Origin: Acanthaster planci | Taxonomy: Eukaryota > Echinodermata > Asteroidea > Valvatida > Acanthasteridae | Length of the DNA: 64,000 bases | Assembly: GCF_001949145.1 (NCBI RefSeq) | Contig: NW_019091512.1 | Coordinates: forward strand, 221,923 to 285,922 | Direction of reading: 5' to 3' | In this document: positions 1-12,944 of the stretch, piece by piece | Position numbering within the stretch: the first letter of the stretch is position 1 | How the letters are laid out: each line of letters starts with the position of its first letter | Made by a program: the position numbers and the translations under genes | Notes under the pieces: model-generated | What the model saw: the letters and a program-made list of their open reading frames with translations, nothing else | Database searches by the model: none | What the model was told of the DNA's origin: nothing

Positions 1-400
1 CTACACACCGTTGGAATGTGTTGGCTTCCACAAAATGTGTTCCGACATCAGTACAAAGCGATTGGCCATTTTGTGAAAACAGCAAGGACCCGATAATACG
101 CCCACTTTGAATCCGCAGGAACGCAACGAAATACCGTCTATTACCGGAAAAGGCCGCAAATCACCGGCTCTCAGTTTATTATTGAGGAACCTGCTAATAT
201 TACAATGCGGATGCCGCAGTCGCGTCTAAAATTGTGGGAGTGGTTGTCATGACGACTCCTTGTCTACGGTAGTATGCATTGTCTCAGCTTATAGAGCTCG
301 ACTTGAAGAGTACAGACGAAAGGTGCTCGTGAACACGCAGACGCGCAACCTCCCAAAACGTTATTTAGTTTGTCCGACAGGCAGGCTATATGCCCATCCC

Positions 401-913
401 TTAAAGCGTAGCTAGCAACGAATTTCTCTCAAACACACTTTTTCTGTAACATTGTACTATTCTTTAGTCCGTGAAATCATCCCTCTTAAAATGCATTGAA
501 AAGTGCACTTTTGAAATCCACGCTTTGCTGTGATCCACAGGGAAGACATAGTTATAGGTTTGTGTTTAAATTGTGGCAGAATTAACTCACTGAAAACACT
601 TATCAAGAAGAGGTAAAACTGCTATATGTCCTTACACAACAAATCAACTAAGAAGAGTAAATGTAGGCCAGCGAAATCTTTCAGAAATATAGGAGTTTTA
701 TGCACAAACCAGTGTGACAAGTTGTTGTTTCTTCCTAGGATGAGGTCACAATTCTGCGCATAAGTATGGAAAAACTCATTAGCACCAAACCCAAAAGGCC
801 ACCAAAAGCTCTTTGAAATGTTGAAACAAACATAGAAACGGAAGTAACCTGACACACAAAAGGTACGTTTTAGAGGTTTGCTTTGAAAGAATTCCATGGC
901 AGCAACCCTTTAA
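401..913 (+). mobile_element. Fam-B element, copy 1 (TTAA-ended)
   Basis: It starts TTAAAGCGTAGCTAGCAACG and ends with GCAGCAACCCTTTAA, imperfect inverted ends each carrying TTAA. Inside are the family blocks TTTGCTGTGATCCACAGG-AAGACAT and CCAAAAGGCCACC. Length 513 bp. TTAA at both ends resembles piggyBac-type target sites, but this is inference. No transposase is encoded. Confidence 0.65.
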
Positions 914-3900
914 CTATTCGTGAATTGTTCAAGCAAACCACGCCTTTACCTGGCATTTATGTCTTTGGCATAAGACATACTTTTAATTCTACCAACTGTA
1001 TATTCCAGTGCTATATGAGAAATGCTCGCCCTTCTTTTGTGTGCACAAACCCCGCATGCTTATCTTACACCAAAAGTTTAATGGCTATATTATATTTTGA
1101 ACACCTTGGTACCCTCTGTACATAGCGGCCCTTGCCATTTTCTTTCAGGCGACATAATCGTGCTCCTTATGCCCAAAAGTCTTTAACTGAGTGTGAGGGG
1201 ACGATGCTTAATTAAACCGCGCTCCCATGGGATCAGCCGATAAACACCTCAACAGCCTGGCCCGAAGCGTCTTCTCGCCTCTAGATTAAAGTGGCGATGT
1301 CATATTACGTGCGTTGAGGCCCTGGCCTGTATACAACCCTGGCAGACCTTTGCATGGGCGTACGTGTAGTGTTGTTGTATGACAACTATTGAGACGTCTG
1401 GAAATGCATGGAGAAACAAAGAGGTTTAGGCTGGTACACATTAATCGCGTTTGACCATTCTCGTGTATTTTTGGAATACGGGCGATTTACAATAGTGCGC
1501 CTCCAAGAGTTTGCAACGCGTTGACCAATTACGACGCGCGAAATTTGTCGACCGTTTCCAAACGCGCATTGGGTCGACAGAATTCGCATACTGTGATTGG
1601 CCAACGCATTGCAAACTTCTGGAGGCGCACTATTGTGAAACACCCGTATTGGTGAACAAATATGACAAGTTAAATTTTAACTTGGGCAGCAAGTTAAGAG
1701 TAAAGTGACTACCAGAATGAGAAACTATATCACTGCGGTTATGATGTGCTCGGGCGCAGGTTGCACATGCGCGTTAAATACCATTTTCACCAACAGAATG
1801 TTGTTACTGAATTGATCGCATGCTTCAAAGGATGTCGTTTGAATTGCTCGGCTACGATTATACAGACTTATCACGCGCAAGATGGCTGCAGCCGCTAGCT
1901 ACAGTGGCTTCCGAAGTCGCATGCGTTCTAGCGGCAGCCTGGTGATTTGGACTCTGCCTTCGTGGCACGTGGCGTGAGTGTGGTGCATGCGCAGAAATGG
2001 TGTCTCCTAGTTGAGCATCTTTGACAAGTACTTGCTGAAGAGTCGCTTTGAATTTGTGGCTAATTGCAGTGTAAGGCTGCGTTACATGTGCGGTCTCTGC
2101 ATGTTGAAGATAGCCCCATTTATCTTTGGCATTTGGGAAGGAATGAAAAGAGGAGGGTATTTTGCGATTATTTTGGGCGTTGTCGTCAGTGCATTGCATT
2201 TCACAAGTGGATTTATTCTTTTTTGAACACGCAAATTTGTAGAGTTTGCGCAAATTGTACCAGCATGTTTATAAAATTACATTCATTGTGTTTTTTTCCA
2301 GTGGTTACAGAACGTGAAGAGGTTTTCACGCTTCACTACAGCCTCAATGTACCAGTAAAATCTTTCTACCTTGTTAAAAAAAAAGGGAGAAGAAATGTTG
2401 GTATTGTGGGTTCTCGTGTGCCGACTATAGCTGAGTATCAATGTTTTTACGTATTGCTCCTAAACAGGAGTTGTGCCCATGCAATGTAATGTTGAGTAGA
2501 CGGGTTTTGTCGTGTTTTCAAGTTAACACCCTACCCATTGTTTAAAAATAGCCTTGTTCGTGCATGACATTGCAGTTCCTGTTCAACTAGGCTCAAGTGT
2601 AAGGTTGGATCACTCAAGAACTCATGTTGTTAGAACACGCATGCATTATTTACAGTTTTTTGTCTGTATCAGCCTCCAGATGCTGATTCAGAACACGGCA
2701 GTGTAAGTTGGCGATGTTATTCCGAACGAATGTGGTCCGGTTTGGTTCCCGATTGCTGCCAGCTATTGTGCAGCCGCCATCTTATTATTACCACCTTTAA
2801 GTCGCTGTTTGTGGTCCATCACACCCGTCTGTATATAAGTTTCCGTCCACCTGTCCGCCTAACCGTTAGTCCAGAGTTGACATCGTGTCCTCGAGCTCTG
2901 CTTGATTACAGAACACGCTAAGAGAGCAGCAGATCTCCCCTCCCCCTTCCCTCTTTCTTTGCCTGCGATTCACCATTCATCGTTGAAAGGAGACGAGAGG
3001 ACGGGAGAAAATCACCCTGATGGAATTGTACCTCGATGTCCCGGGCCCGCTTATCGTGTGATGAGCACTCGACGAAGATTTCATTTGATTAAAAAAAAAG
3101 TTTCTGGGCAAGAGTGCGTTCACATTTGGGGCGTTGAGTAACGCATGCCCCGTCAAGCGGGGAACAAATTACGCGATTGTATCCGCAAACCATCCGTCGA
3201 TCACGCTTGATGTTGCGGCCTGATGTTACTGCGAGCATCGATTTACCGCATAGCTCTAGTGTCCGTGAATGCATTTGCTTCGGGGACTTTTCTGTATAAC
3301 CCAGCTATGAAATAAATCTGGCCAGACTAAGTGCCTTTTTTTCTCGTGTATTAGGAGATTAGACTTTTTTTTCGTAATTGCATGTATGTCGGTCAACCAC
3401 AGTGCCCGTCTGTAATTGAGTTCAAGACTTTGGTATATACCTCCCTCTTTTCAGCTCGACGTTGATCGACCTTTGGGTCACATTCTGTCGTTAATCTGTG
3501 AGGTTGAACTGGCTTTCGTTTTTTTGTCTTTTAATATCGTCCTTGGCTAACTTCACATGACGTCCAGGATTGATTTGCAACCGTTCCTATGATGATTAAA
3601 TTATGTTCGTAGGACTTTAAATGTAAGGTAGGGGAAAGACAATTTTCTTGAAGTAGAGCGACAATTCTGCCTCTTCAGCAAGGCTCATCATGCGCGTCGA
3701 CGACAGAAATAGCCGTGTGTCTTTGTTTCAAACATTTTCTAGCAGCCATCAATCTGAAAGAAAATGATTATTGTGAAGCTTACGGCAATGATGTAAAACG
3801 GAGAGGCTACCAGGATATTTTTAGATTCACGTCGTCCACCCTGAAACTTGTACGCACTTGATAATTAAAGTGCGTCTGGTTTCCTAGTTCGTTAACGGCT

Positions 3901-4024
3901 TTTATTATTCATTAATTAGGAGCTTTCCGTATCGGCTAGACACTGCACTTAGCACATTGTGGTAATCGTTTAACATTTTACAGGTCGCTAATAACACCAA
4001 TTTCATTGCGCTGCATGAGCAAAA
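914..4024. other. 5' flank without recognisable gene (besides Pal-A copy 1)
   Basis: Open frames here are short (longest 141 codons at 2064-2489) and have no family likeness, and frames on both strands overlap around 1858-2490. A TATA-like tatataag occurs at 2831, with nothing downstream to support a promoter. I see nothing else. Confidence 0.6.
1475..1650. mobile_element. Pal-A palindromic MITE, copy 1
   Basis: The element starts AATACGGGCGATTTACAATA and ends with its inverted match (TATTGTGAAACACCCGTATT). Almost its whole 176-bp length is an imperfect palindrome, with arms reading inward to gcgcctcc-agagtttgcaacgcgttg, and the GTCGAC hexamer near the centre on both sides. The same sequence recurs at 20021-20628 (interrupted) and 27825-28000. 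It has no coding capacity; open frames across it are by-products of the palindrome. It is a non-autonomous DNA transposon by structure; the superfamily is unknown because target duplications are not clear. Confidence 0.85.
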
Positions 4025-4203
4025 AATTTGTTTAAGCGTGAAAAAACCTTGCTTGACAAATCAGGTTACCAGCCAAAACTTCCTGTGATGTAAATTGTTT
4101 TGGAATGGTATTTACCTGTCTTTTGGCTAGCATGACAGTCACACAGAGTTTGAACTGGTAACTATTGTTTATTAAGTAAGGTTTTTACGTGCTTAAGCAA
4201 ATT
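4025..4203. mobile_element. Fold-back MITE with AATTTG-TTAAGC ends
   Basis: The left arm AATTTGTTTAAGCGTG followed by AAAAAACCTTGCTT matches the inverted right arm AATTTGCTTAAGCACG followed by TAAAAACCTTACTT. The inner arms also pair (GGTTACCAGCC with AGTTACCAGTT, in inverted sense). Total about 179 bp; the repeat may extend rightward to the CCAGCTCTTTGATACTGG segment near 4214-4231. No coding capacity. Confidence 0.65.
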
Positions 4204-7200
4204 CTGTGCTTACCAGCTCTTTGATACTGGCCCCTGGTCACATCCTTGTCATCGCCTCCTCGGTGACGCAAACTTGCGTCATTTGTACGCGGTCGAGAGA
4301 GTGTCTCTCGCACGAGGAGCTCGCCCGTGTTACCCAACATCCATCAACACCATTTTATATGTGCCCAAACCGACCGTAAAGTCTTCCAGGCTTTACCTTG
4401 AGGAAATGTCCCAATACCCTGGCAATGTCCCACCCGCTCCCCGCTGGAGCAAGGCTTTGACAATATAACTCCGGCACGCTTACATGCGGGCGGTTATAGC
4501 AACGTGGACTAAAATTCGTCAGTATTAATCGTGGCGTCTTGAATATACAGGGAGAGGTTTATGGCTGCTGTCGTTTGTTATTCATAGCACTTCAAAGCAA
4601 AATAGTTTATTATGAAGATATATCGCTTTCTTTCACAAACAAACTAACATGAGCTATACAACATCAATTTTAAGTCATTTAGTACTGTCATTCCGTGAGC
4701 ATTTATCTTATTTGTTTGAATCTACAGGGAATGTTGGTTGTACGTTCTTCAAATTATTGGCAGGATTTTCAACTCTGATCTCCTCTCTGAAGGACGGTTG
4801 TACAGTGTGTCCTTCTGTATTTTAATCTACCAGGGAAACCTATTTGCATGCTCTTGTTGTCTTCCATGGGGCCTTGGAAGCTTCATATCGAAATAAACAA
4901 TAAGAGACATTAGGAGAAATGAAATCAATGCTATAGGTCGTAAAGCAGAACACTTCATGTAATGTTAATGAAATATTTACTTTGTTTTGTGTGCGTGTTT
5001 TTTCTTTTGTTTTGCTGGTTTCTATTCCTACTTTCGTATTTCTATGTTACGTGTATATGTCTCCCCAGTTTCCCGGAAATAATAAATAAGGGCTTTATGT
5101 GTCCCCCATCAATTTGTAGTAAGTGCTTAGTTTTGCGTCAAACGTTTCTCTCAAAGAAGAGAGCATTCTGTTGCAACTCGGAATTATTCATGCAGACTGC
5201 ATTGCCCTTTATCCACTGCTTTTATGCAGTGGTGGCTGTCAACGCGGCTGTTGAATACGTGTGTTGGAAGTAAATAATGTTCTGAGGTAAAGCGACGGGC
5301 AACTTAACCATCGAAAGTTTAAAGGTTGAACTTATAAAAGGCAAAATAAAGAACTCCAGGCGGAAGCAGGATCATAAGAAAAAGGAAACAGCTCCTTTGC
5401 CCCACAATGAATGCAGCAAAAGTCAAAAAAGAATCCAGCCACTTTTTGTGTCTTCTAGCCTGGGTCCTGGTGTTTTCCAAGGGCTGGTGCATTACAGTGA
5501 AATACTCAAGGCTTTATACATCATCCATGTATCGGATCAATTCTTCTGTCAATATCTTCCAATTTTGCAGACTATAAATATCGAATTTTGATCAGGCATT
5601 ATGCGTTTTCGGTACACGGCCAAGAAATTGAACCGGATACAGCGGGGTTTCCTTTAAACGGATGGCGTGAAGCCGTTATATAGGTTCCAAAGCGTAAAAA
5701 GATCTGGTTGTTCCTTGCAGGAACGCAGTTGCATGATGACCGTGACGTTTTTACATCACAGTCAAGTCAAGAGTTCATCGCTTGATGCTGATGGTCTTTA
5801 TGTTTTTTTACGTTGGACGGAAAGGCTAACGCATGGAAATTAGGGACAGGATGAGGAAATAGACATCAGACGGACACTCAGGAATGGAATCGATTTTAAC
5901 TTACAAATGTGATGTAGACATGCGCAGTAGCTGTTGCATGCTCTGTTAATGATATTTGCGAAAGAAGTATTGCTTACCTGAAAACGGCAATTTGAAAAAT
6001 AACATTATATATCTAAAAGTATTTGTTTATCTTCAAGTCATGTTCATGAAAGAGAAGTTTTTCTTGCTTTTACAAAGATCACATGGAAAGTTTTATACAG
6101 CGATCCAAAGCACCACAGTGGTAGTCCATCGTCCCTTACCACATACTTCCTGCGTTCCCCACACATCTTAATAAAAAAAATACTTAGGTATAAACCACAC
6201 TTTTTCCATTCAAGATGGCAGACCCACAAATTATTGTAGCATAATTACGGTCATTGGCTGATTTTGAAACTGTAGCGCATCTGGAGTGACACATTTAATT
6301 TTGAATTTGAGGGGCTTTTTTTTGCCCAATGCATCAATTTCGTGGCAGTGCGCGATCACGTGAGTAGACTTCTCCGTTGGCATTATCCCTAGCGTTTAAT
6401 TTTAGTTTTCTCGTCATTCACATTACCTTCCTTTCCGGGTCACTTTTTTAGCGTGTTTACGAGAATTCGCCCACTACCGGTAACATGAAATCTAAATTAG
6501 ACCAAATCATTCAATAAGGCGGCCTAGAACCTTCGGGAATTGGATCTCGCATTTCCTGGAAATTATTAATTGGCCTTTCCCCCTTTTTTAATAAAAGTAA
6601 AATTAAACGGCTATTGCCCTTAGCGGTGCTTGACCGCAGACAGGATAGGCAGTCATTCCCGAGGGTGTAGCTGGAGCACTGGGAAATCATGGCGGAATTC
6701 TTAATTGTTTTCCGAAAACCAAGAGACCGTACCTCAAGAGTGGCTGTGACATTCGGCCATTTGACCACTTCGTCCATTTTGTGTTGAAATGTGTCGTAAG
6801 ATTTTATGGAAGTATACTGCTTGTTTGGTTGTTATGATGTTTGTTTTATTTGGTTTTGCTTTAAAATGCTTTACAGCAGTCTCATATATATTTAAAATAA
6901 CAATAATTTTAATTCAAATTTTGGTTGACACTGCGTAATATTTAAGTTTGCACCTAAGGTATATTTTACGTTTCACTACGACGTGATCTGTTGGACAGAT
7001 TGCTTAACCTTACTACTCATTTAACCAAACTTCCTTGCCTTTTGGGCCTGTTCCCGGTTCTTGAATGGGATGCTTAAGTTTTGCTTAAATGTTTGTTTGC
7101 CAATTTAAGCACAATCGTCTTTTCCTTATGGTGAACCAAGTACAAGCTTTGAATTCTTTTTCGTAGTTGGTTGCATGTATTGGAGTCCGTCTGATCACGG

Positions 7201-10200
7201 GCGTAAACCTTAGGGGATCAGAGGTATATATCCCGCCTTTCTGAGTGGCCGGCTGGGGGCTTTTGAATCACCCCCCCCCCTGATTTGTTCATGGTGAGAG
7301 AAGGAACTTAAGACGGATTTCTGACTTCCCATCAACCAAAATGTATTCAATTGCCCTCCGAAAAGGAGAAAAACTTTAAAAGAAAAACCGTACATCCATT
7401 GTTTTTATGTAACTCCTGCGGGAGTGTCTGATGCACATCTTTGTCATGAACATCGCCCCCAGGTGTAATATGGTTTACCCCCCCCCCCCGCTTTTCAAAT
7501 GTTCATGGCCGGGCGTGGGCAAGCTTCCCCGCACCTCATCCCCCCTTTTCTGGCACGTATTAACACCCATCTGATTGTACCAATAATGAATCCATCCACC
7601 ACTGTCAAAAAGTGCATTTACGTATTTTCCTTGAGAGCGGATTCTGAAGATTCACTTCTGTGGTACTTGTAGGCTAACTCCTTTCTGTTGAAATTGGCAA
7701 AACATAGGCTCTGTAGGCCGTGACCTCTTTAATCGGCGTATAGTAGAATACCAGCGATGCCAGCACAGTGCCCAACAGGTCAATGCGAAAATGAAAGCGC
7801 TGACCAAAACGTTCAATTGGGTAAAAAATTGTTGAGGTCTTGTCTCTTAGCTTGAACCTTCAGACCATGTAGAATAGCATGTAATTCCGACAGTGGTGCC
7901 TTTCACAGGTGATATTGGTGAAGAAAAAGGGAACGAAAGAAGCAGTATGTATTCGATTACTGAATTTAGTTAAGTTAAAAATAAGAGCACGCATTGTGTA
8001 CAGTGGGTTAGTGGAAGTTTGTAAGTTTAATAGTGAAGATTATTCGCTGAGGAAAAGACAGTTGAAAAACACACTGAATGTGCACAGCTTCAAAACCTTT
8101 CTCAAATCTTTCTTGTTTTTTTTTCAGTCACGATGTTGCGATAACCATGAGTGCCAATGAGGTTTGCATTATTATGGCTTCAGATTTTGTCTGAATGGCG
8201 GATGGTTTAATTCTCCTTCCATAGTCCTTTAAAAAAGACTACAATACCGCCATAAGCCCAAGTAAAGGTGAACTTGGGACCAGTAGGTTTCAAGGAACCT
8301 ATCCAGACTGTTGTATATCCAAACTCACCAACATTTTTCCTTAAAGAATCACGATGAAAACAAGGTATTAGCATTTTCTGATTCAGTTCTGTGGGTACGC
8401 ATTGTTTGTTTTGTGCAAGGCAAAACATGGAAAACGAAACCAGGCTAAACTTTCTCAGACTTCGGGAAGTGGTAATGAAGCGGCTGGGCCGTGCACGAGA
8501 CTAGGAAGCGATGAGTTTCAGTATGTCTTGGGAGCGTCATAAGGCGGATAACTCCTCTCAGCTCACTCTGTCTAATATGTACATAACTACGTAATTCTGC
8601 ACGAATCCCTGCAGCTCCTTTGAAGCAAACCCCGCTCTACCTTAACACAATATTGTTTGCCGATGCCGCTTAAAGGATAAAAATAGCAAGTGTATCTTTC
8701 AAGCAGTCCCAAAGAAAAAGCCACTTACCTATTAAAAATGAGTTATCTGTGCGGTAATCCTGAGCAGTTAGTAATGTTTCATTGGTCGTGCTCTGTTTAA
8801 CTCTTGCTCATTTTGTAAAGTCATGAGGTTTTATCATGGTAGGGAGACAAGTGCAGTTCTTGCACATAAGTAATACTTGAGGGCGTGTTTATCAAAGTGT
8901 AATAACACCATTATGTTCGCTTTTCTTCCCAAGTAATGGGGCTATTGCAAGCCCCAGACAGACTCATCTCATGACGTGCTTTGGAAGCAGACCTTGATAT
9001 CCATGTAGCAAAGATTATGACAATATGCACCAAGTACCCAATTGCTTTAACATGAATTCGTAGATGCCGTGTCCTGCAAGAGTTACAGAATGTTATTTAT
9101 CTCGGTCACATCTTTTCTTGAGCTCGTCTCGTGACAGCGACGGTAAAAGCCATCTTGTTATTCTATTAGATGGCTCTTCATGCGCTACAGAGGGAGAAAG
9201 ACAGGGCAGTTCAGTAGGACTGTTTTCCGAATCAAGCGTGTTTACGTGGAGATGTTGCTCCCCCTTTGTGGGTGACATGATGGGATGATTGTACATGAAT
9301 GAGCGGAAGCTTGAGACACATGAAGCAAACTAACTCTTGAAAAGTTTGCTGCGATATTAACTTCCGGATAAGTGGAAAAATGCCTGTGTTGAATATCTAT
9401 ACGGGGATAAATTTCCTTCAGTCAAGGACGGAAATATTTGCCAAAAACTGACCTAGAAGAAGACGCAGTTGGCCTTTTAGGACCCGCTCCTTTCTCGTTT
9501 CGCGTTTTGTTTGTCGTTTTTACTTTGTATTTATGTGTACTTTATCCTTGTTTTCCTTTGCTGTATTTTTGATATTATATTTAAAACGCTGCTTCTTGCA
9601 TACTAAGAAAAAAAGCACTTGGATTTAATTTTGGCCCATCCGGGAAAAAGGTTATGATGTTCATGATATTGTTCTCCACTTAGATATGTTTATTCTATTG
9701 TAAATTGCTTTGAGTTTCTATCAATTATACTTGCTTACCGTTACGCTGTTCCGCAAGAAAAAAATTACGTTGCATCTTTAAGATGCATGGTTGAAACAAG
9801 TACACCTATATTAAGTCGGTTCGTCAACCCCACAAACGTGTTATCCAGGTGTCAGCCAACCACTTATGAAGTAATGTAGCAATCACCGCGCGTTAGTGGC
9901 ACGCGGTCAGGCCTCGACACTGGCCCCAGCTGTGTCTGTGCTACACGCGGGACCAGACTGGAGTCTCATACCGAAGTGTGAAACTCGCTCTGGGAAAAAA
10001 ACTGCTTTTTTCACTTTCTCTCTCTGCACTGGCGTGTGGACGAGGCTGCGTGCAACGTTTACAATAATAATATATATGGTGTGGATGTTGAACGTACTAT
10101 ACGGCTCATTACATGTTCCAGCAGTCAGTTCGGCTGCATCAGTGCGGCATAATCGGTGTCTGTTATAGTTTCTTTATTGCTTTTAATTCGTTGAAGGTTG

Positions 10201-12490
10201 CCATAGACCCAGCATACATGTACACTGGCGTAGCTTGCGCGACAGGGCCTCTGATAATCATATCAAGATAACCCACTGCACAGACAATACCACAGCGTTG
10301 GGGACAATTGTTTCTGCATCAGTTATAGTTTAATATTTGCATCGTTCAGCCCATCGTTATTAGACAAGCACGCATATACACCTCCGGTATACCGAACAAT
10401 TGCATATGATTCATATTTGCATAAACGGGCTCATTCGGACCGTTAATATCGTCAGGAGAATTGGCCGTGGTAGACATATCTAGCTAATTGGAGTGCGCTT
10501 GGATATGTTCCCTCAGTGCAAATTACCGGTATAGGACAGAGACCCGTTTGCTTGGATGGTATTCAACAAGCGGGGGGAAAACAGCGTCGTTGAGCAACGT
10601 CGATTGTCCGCCTCCACTTCTGGCGGAACTGCTTCCTCATTTTTTAAAAGCTATATTCCCGGAACTTGTGTCGTCAGCTACAGGTTAAGCACTTAGTCAC
10701 GACGAGAAGAAAATAAGGGAGACAACTCCAGACACCGCGCCATCGGAAGCGAAACTTGAAGTGGTTTACCCAGTCATCTGGCTACAGTTACAGTCTTTCG
10801 GTAAGTTCGTTGTTTGGTTTTTTGCATGTTTTCTTTGGTTGGCTTAGATTGAAAACTTTAACCCCAGAGGAACGATATAGTTCCTTTCCCTGCAAAAAAA
10901 AATACAGCAACCTAATTAAACCACTATATGCTTCCTCACCTGTTGCAAAAAGTTTATTATAAGAAGTGATCAATGAAAAATAGTCTTATGTGTTATCTAC
11001 TCTGACAACTGCAAATTCAAGATGTTTTTATACCATTTCGACTTCATAAGGTGAAATAACGGGAAGGGAATTTACTCTTAGCATCTCAAAACGACCCCAG
11101 CTTCGTCTCTCTGTGGTACTCGACAGAATATCATAACCCAAGTTCAGCTGACCCTTTAACTGTGCTTTGAATTGCACTGTTGACTCTTTAAGCCCGGTGA
11201 ATTGTGCAAGGATTATGAAGATATTCGACATCGCCATTTCCAGTATGACTTTCTAATTTCCAATATCGCATGCAGCTCGGGTGGCCGCGCTAAGCACGAG
11301 AGACATAGGCCCTATTGTCCAATCAGCTTCGGGCTCATTTTGAGTTATGCAGTTAGCTGATAAGTAATAACTAAATGGTAATATTTTCAAGAATAATCTA
11401 ATGATGGCCGGATAGCTTGCTCGCACATGAATGTTGAATCATTAACATTTCTGGTTACAAAGGGTAGCTAGCATTTCCCTTAAAATATAAATTCATGCAA
11501 TGCTGGGGGGGTGTTTCCAAAGGTTCCTCCTGTTTACAGTGTACTCGGTTCCATTTGGGTTGGTCGGTCATATTTCCTCCAAAACCGTGACTCCACAGGA
11601 ACATAATACCATTCTGTGTCCTGTGCAAGATGTTGGCCTCGTGTATGATTTATACATGCAGTTTTTTTACGTGCATCATGATGAATATCTACAGCAAGCT
11701 CATCAAAACCTGCATATTGGTTGAGAAGATTTCACTTGCACCTACCTTTGTCCCCGTACGGTTTCTGTTTGCTGCCCGTAAAGACAGTTTGATTCGAAGC
11801 GAAACGACAGGAAGGCAAACGGAACGGGTAAGTAGCACTAGTCCGCCTCCACGTCGGATGAGATTGTTTCTCCATTTCGTGTGCAATTCTCGAATTCCCG
11901 TCGCCTGTTTAAGGTAAATCTCTTTGTCACGCCGAAGAGGAAAATTAAGGACACTGTTTCTCCACAACGCACGCCTTCAGGACGAAGCATAACCTGATGA
12001 TTTCTTCCACTCTACAGTTTAATTATTCGTAACTTGTAATTATTGGGGATTCTATTTTTTTGTCCTTTGTTACGAAAAAGATTCATACCTCCACCCTATT
12101 CAAAAAACAAACTTCATTCTCTTACGTAATATTTCCAAGGGAATAATTAGACAAATCTCAACAACTTCCTAAATCAATACAGAATTCTACCGACAGCCTG
12201 TATACTGAGCATAAATCACACAAATTGCACCTTATTTTCTACATTTTCCATTTGCCCCTAAAATGTTGCACTTTAATTTCTTTCAGTTTTTAATGGATTT
12301 TTTCACCTCGACATCCATTCTCGACACATATCTAAGTACAATGTAGTTCTCATATAGAGGTTTGTTGTTATTTACATTTGTTATGCGGTCTGCGGCATGG
12401 AAGTAAAACAAAGTTCACATTTTACCGCCCAAAGGTTGAGAATATGATATCGCGTTACGTGTCTAATTCCTTTATAGAGCGTTCAAAAGG
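4204..12490. other. 5' flank without recognisable gene
   Basis: AT-rich sequence with scattered poly-C runs (7269-7279, 7479-7489) and a 17-bp perfect palindrome TGCATCTTTAAGATGCA at 9771-9787. Segments at about 10597-10730 and 11846-11970 are weakly similar (shared GTCCGCCTCCAC and a gaagar-aaaataagg block) and may be an old repeat. No coding exon is recognised. Confidence 0.55.
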
Positions 12491-12676
12491 ATGTGCAACC
12501 TCAGCCCAAAGCTTGTGATTGTTCGGCACAACGGAATAGTAAATAAACGTATCATTTTACCACTCGTTTTAATTTTGAAAACATTTCAAATGCGATGCCA
12601 CCATATGCAGATATCATTTATTCCCTTGTCTGTATTTATAATACCGCCTGCATTGAGGTATATTTAAATAATTTCT
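12491..12676 (+). repeat. Direct duplication, left copy (186 bp)
   Basis: Nearly identical to 12759-12944: it starts ATGTGCAACCTCAGCCCAAA and ends AATAATTTCT, with only a handful of substitutions. The two copies are separated by about 80 bp of almost pure A/T. The high identity means a recent duplication. Confidence 0.9.
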
Positions 12677-12758
12677 AAATTAATAATAAATAAAATAAAT
12701 AACAAATTAATAATAAATTTAATAAATGGAATAAATAATAAATTTAAATAATAAAATG
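12677..12758. repeat. AT-rich low-complexity spacer (taa/aata repeats)
   Basis: About 80 bp made almost wholly of A and T with degenerate taataaat units, lying between the two copies of the 186-bp duplication. Slippage or misalignment here may have produced the duplication. Confidence 0.8.
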
Positions 12759-12944
12759 ATGTACAACCTCAGCCCAAAGCTTGTGATTGTTTGGCACAAC
12801 GGAATAGTAAATAAACGTATCATTTTAACAATCGTTTTAATTTTGAAAACATTTCAAATGCGATGCCACCATATGCAGATATCATTTATTCCCTTGTGTG
12901 TATTTATAATACCGCCTGCATTGAGGTATAATTCAATAATTTCT
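12759..12944 (+). repeat. Direct duplication, right copy (186 bp)
   Basis: Second copy of 12491-12676, starting ATGTACAACCTCAGCCCAAA. The 67-codon open frame here is interrupted in the sister copy and is not a gene. Confidence 0.9.

Noticed and set aside
2829-2838. TATA-box-like tatataag
   Set aside because: No gene follows, and AT-rich DNA produces such motifs by chance.
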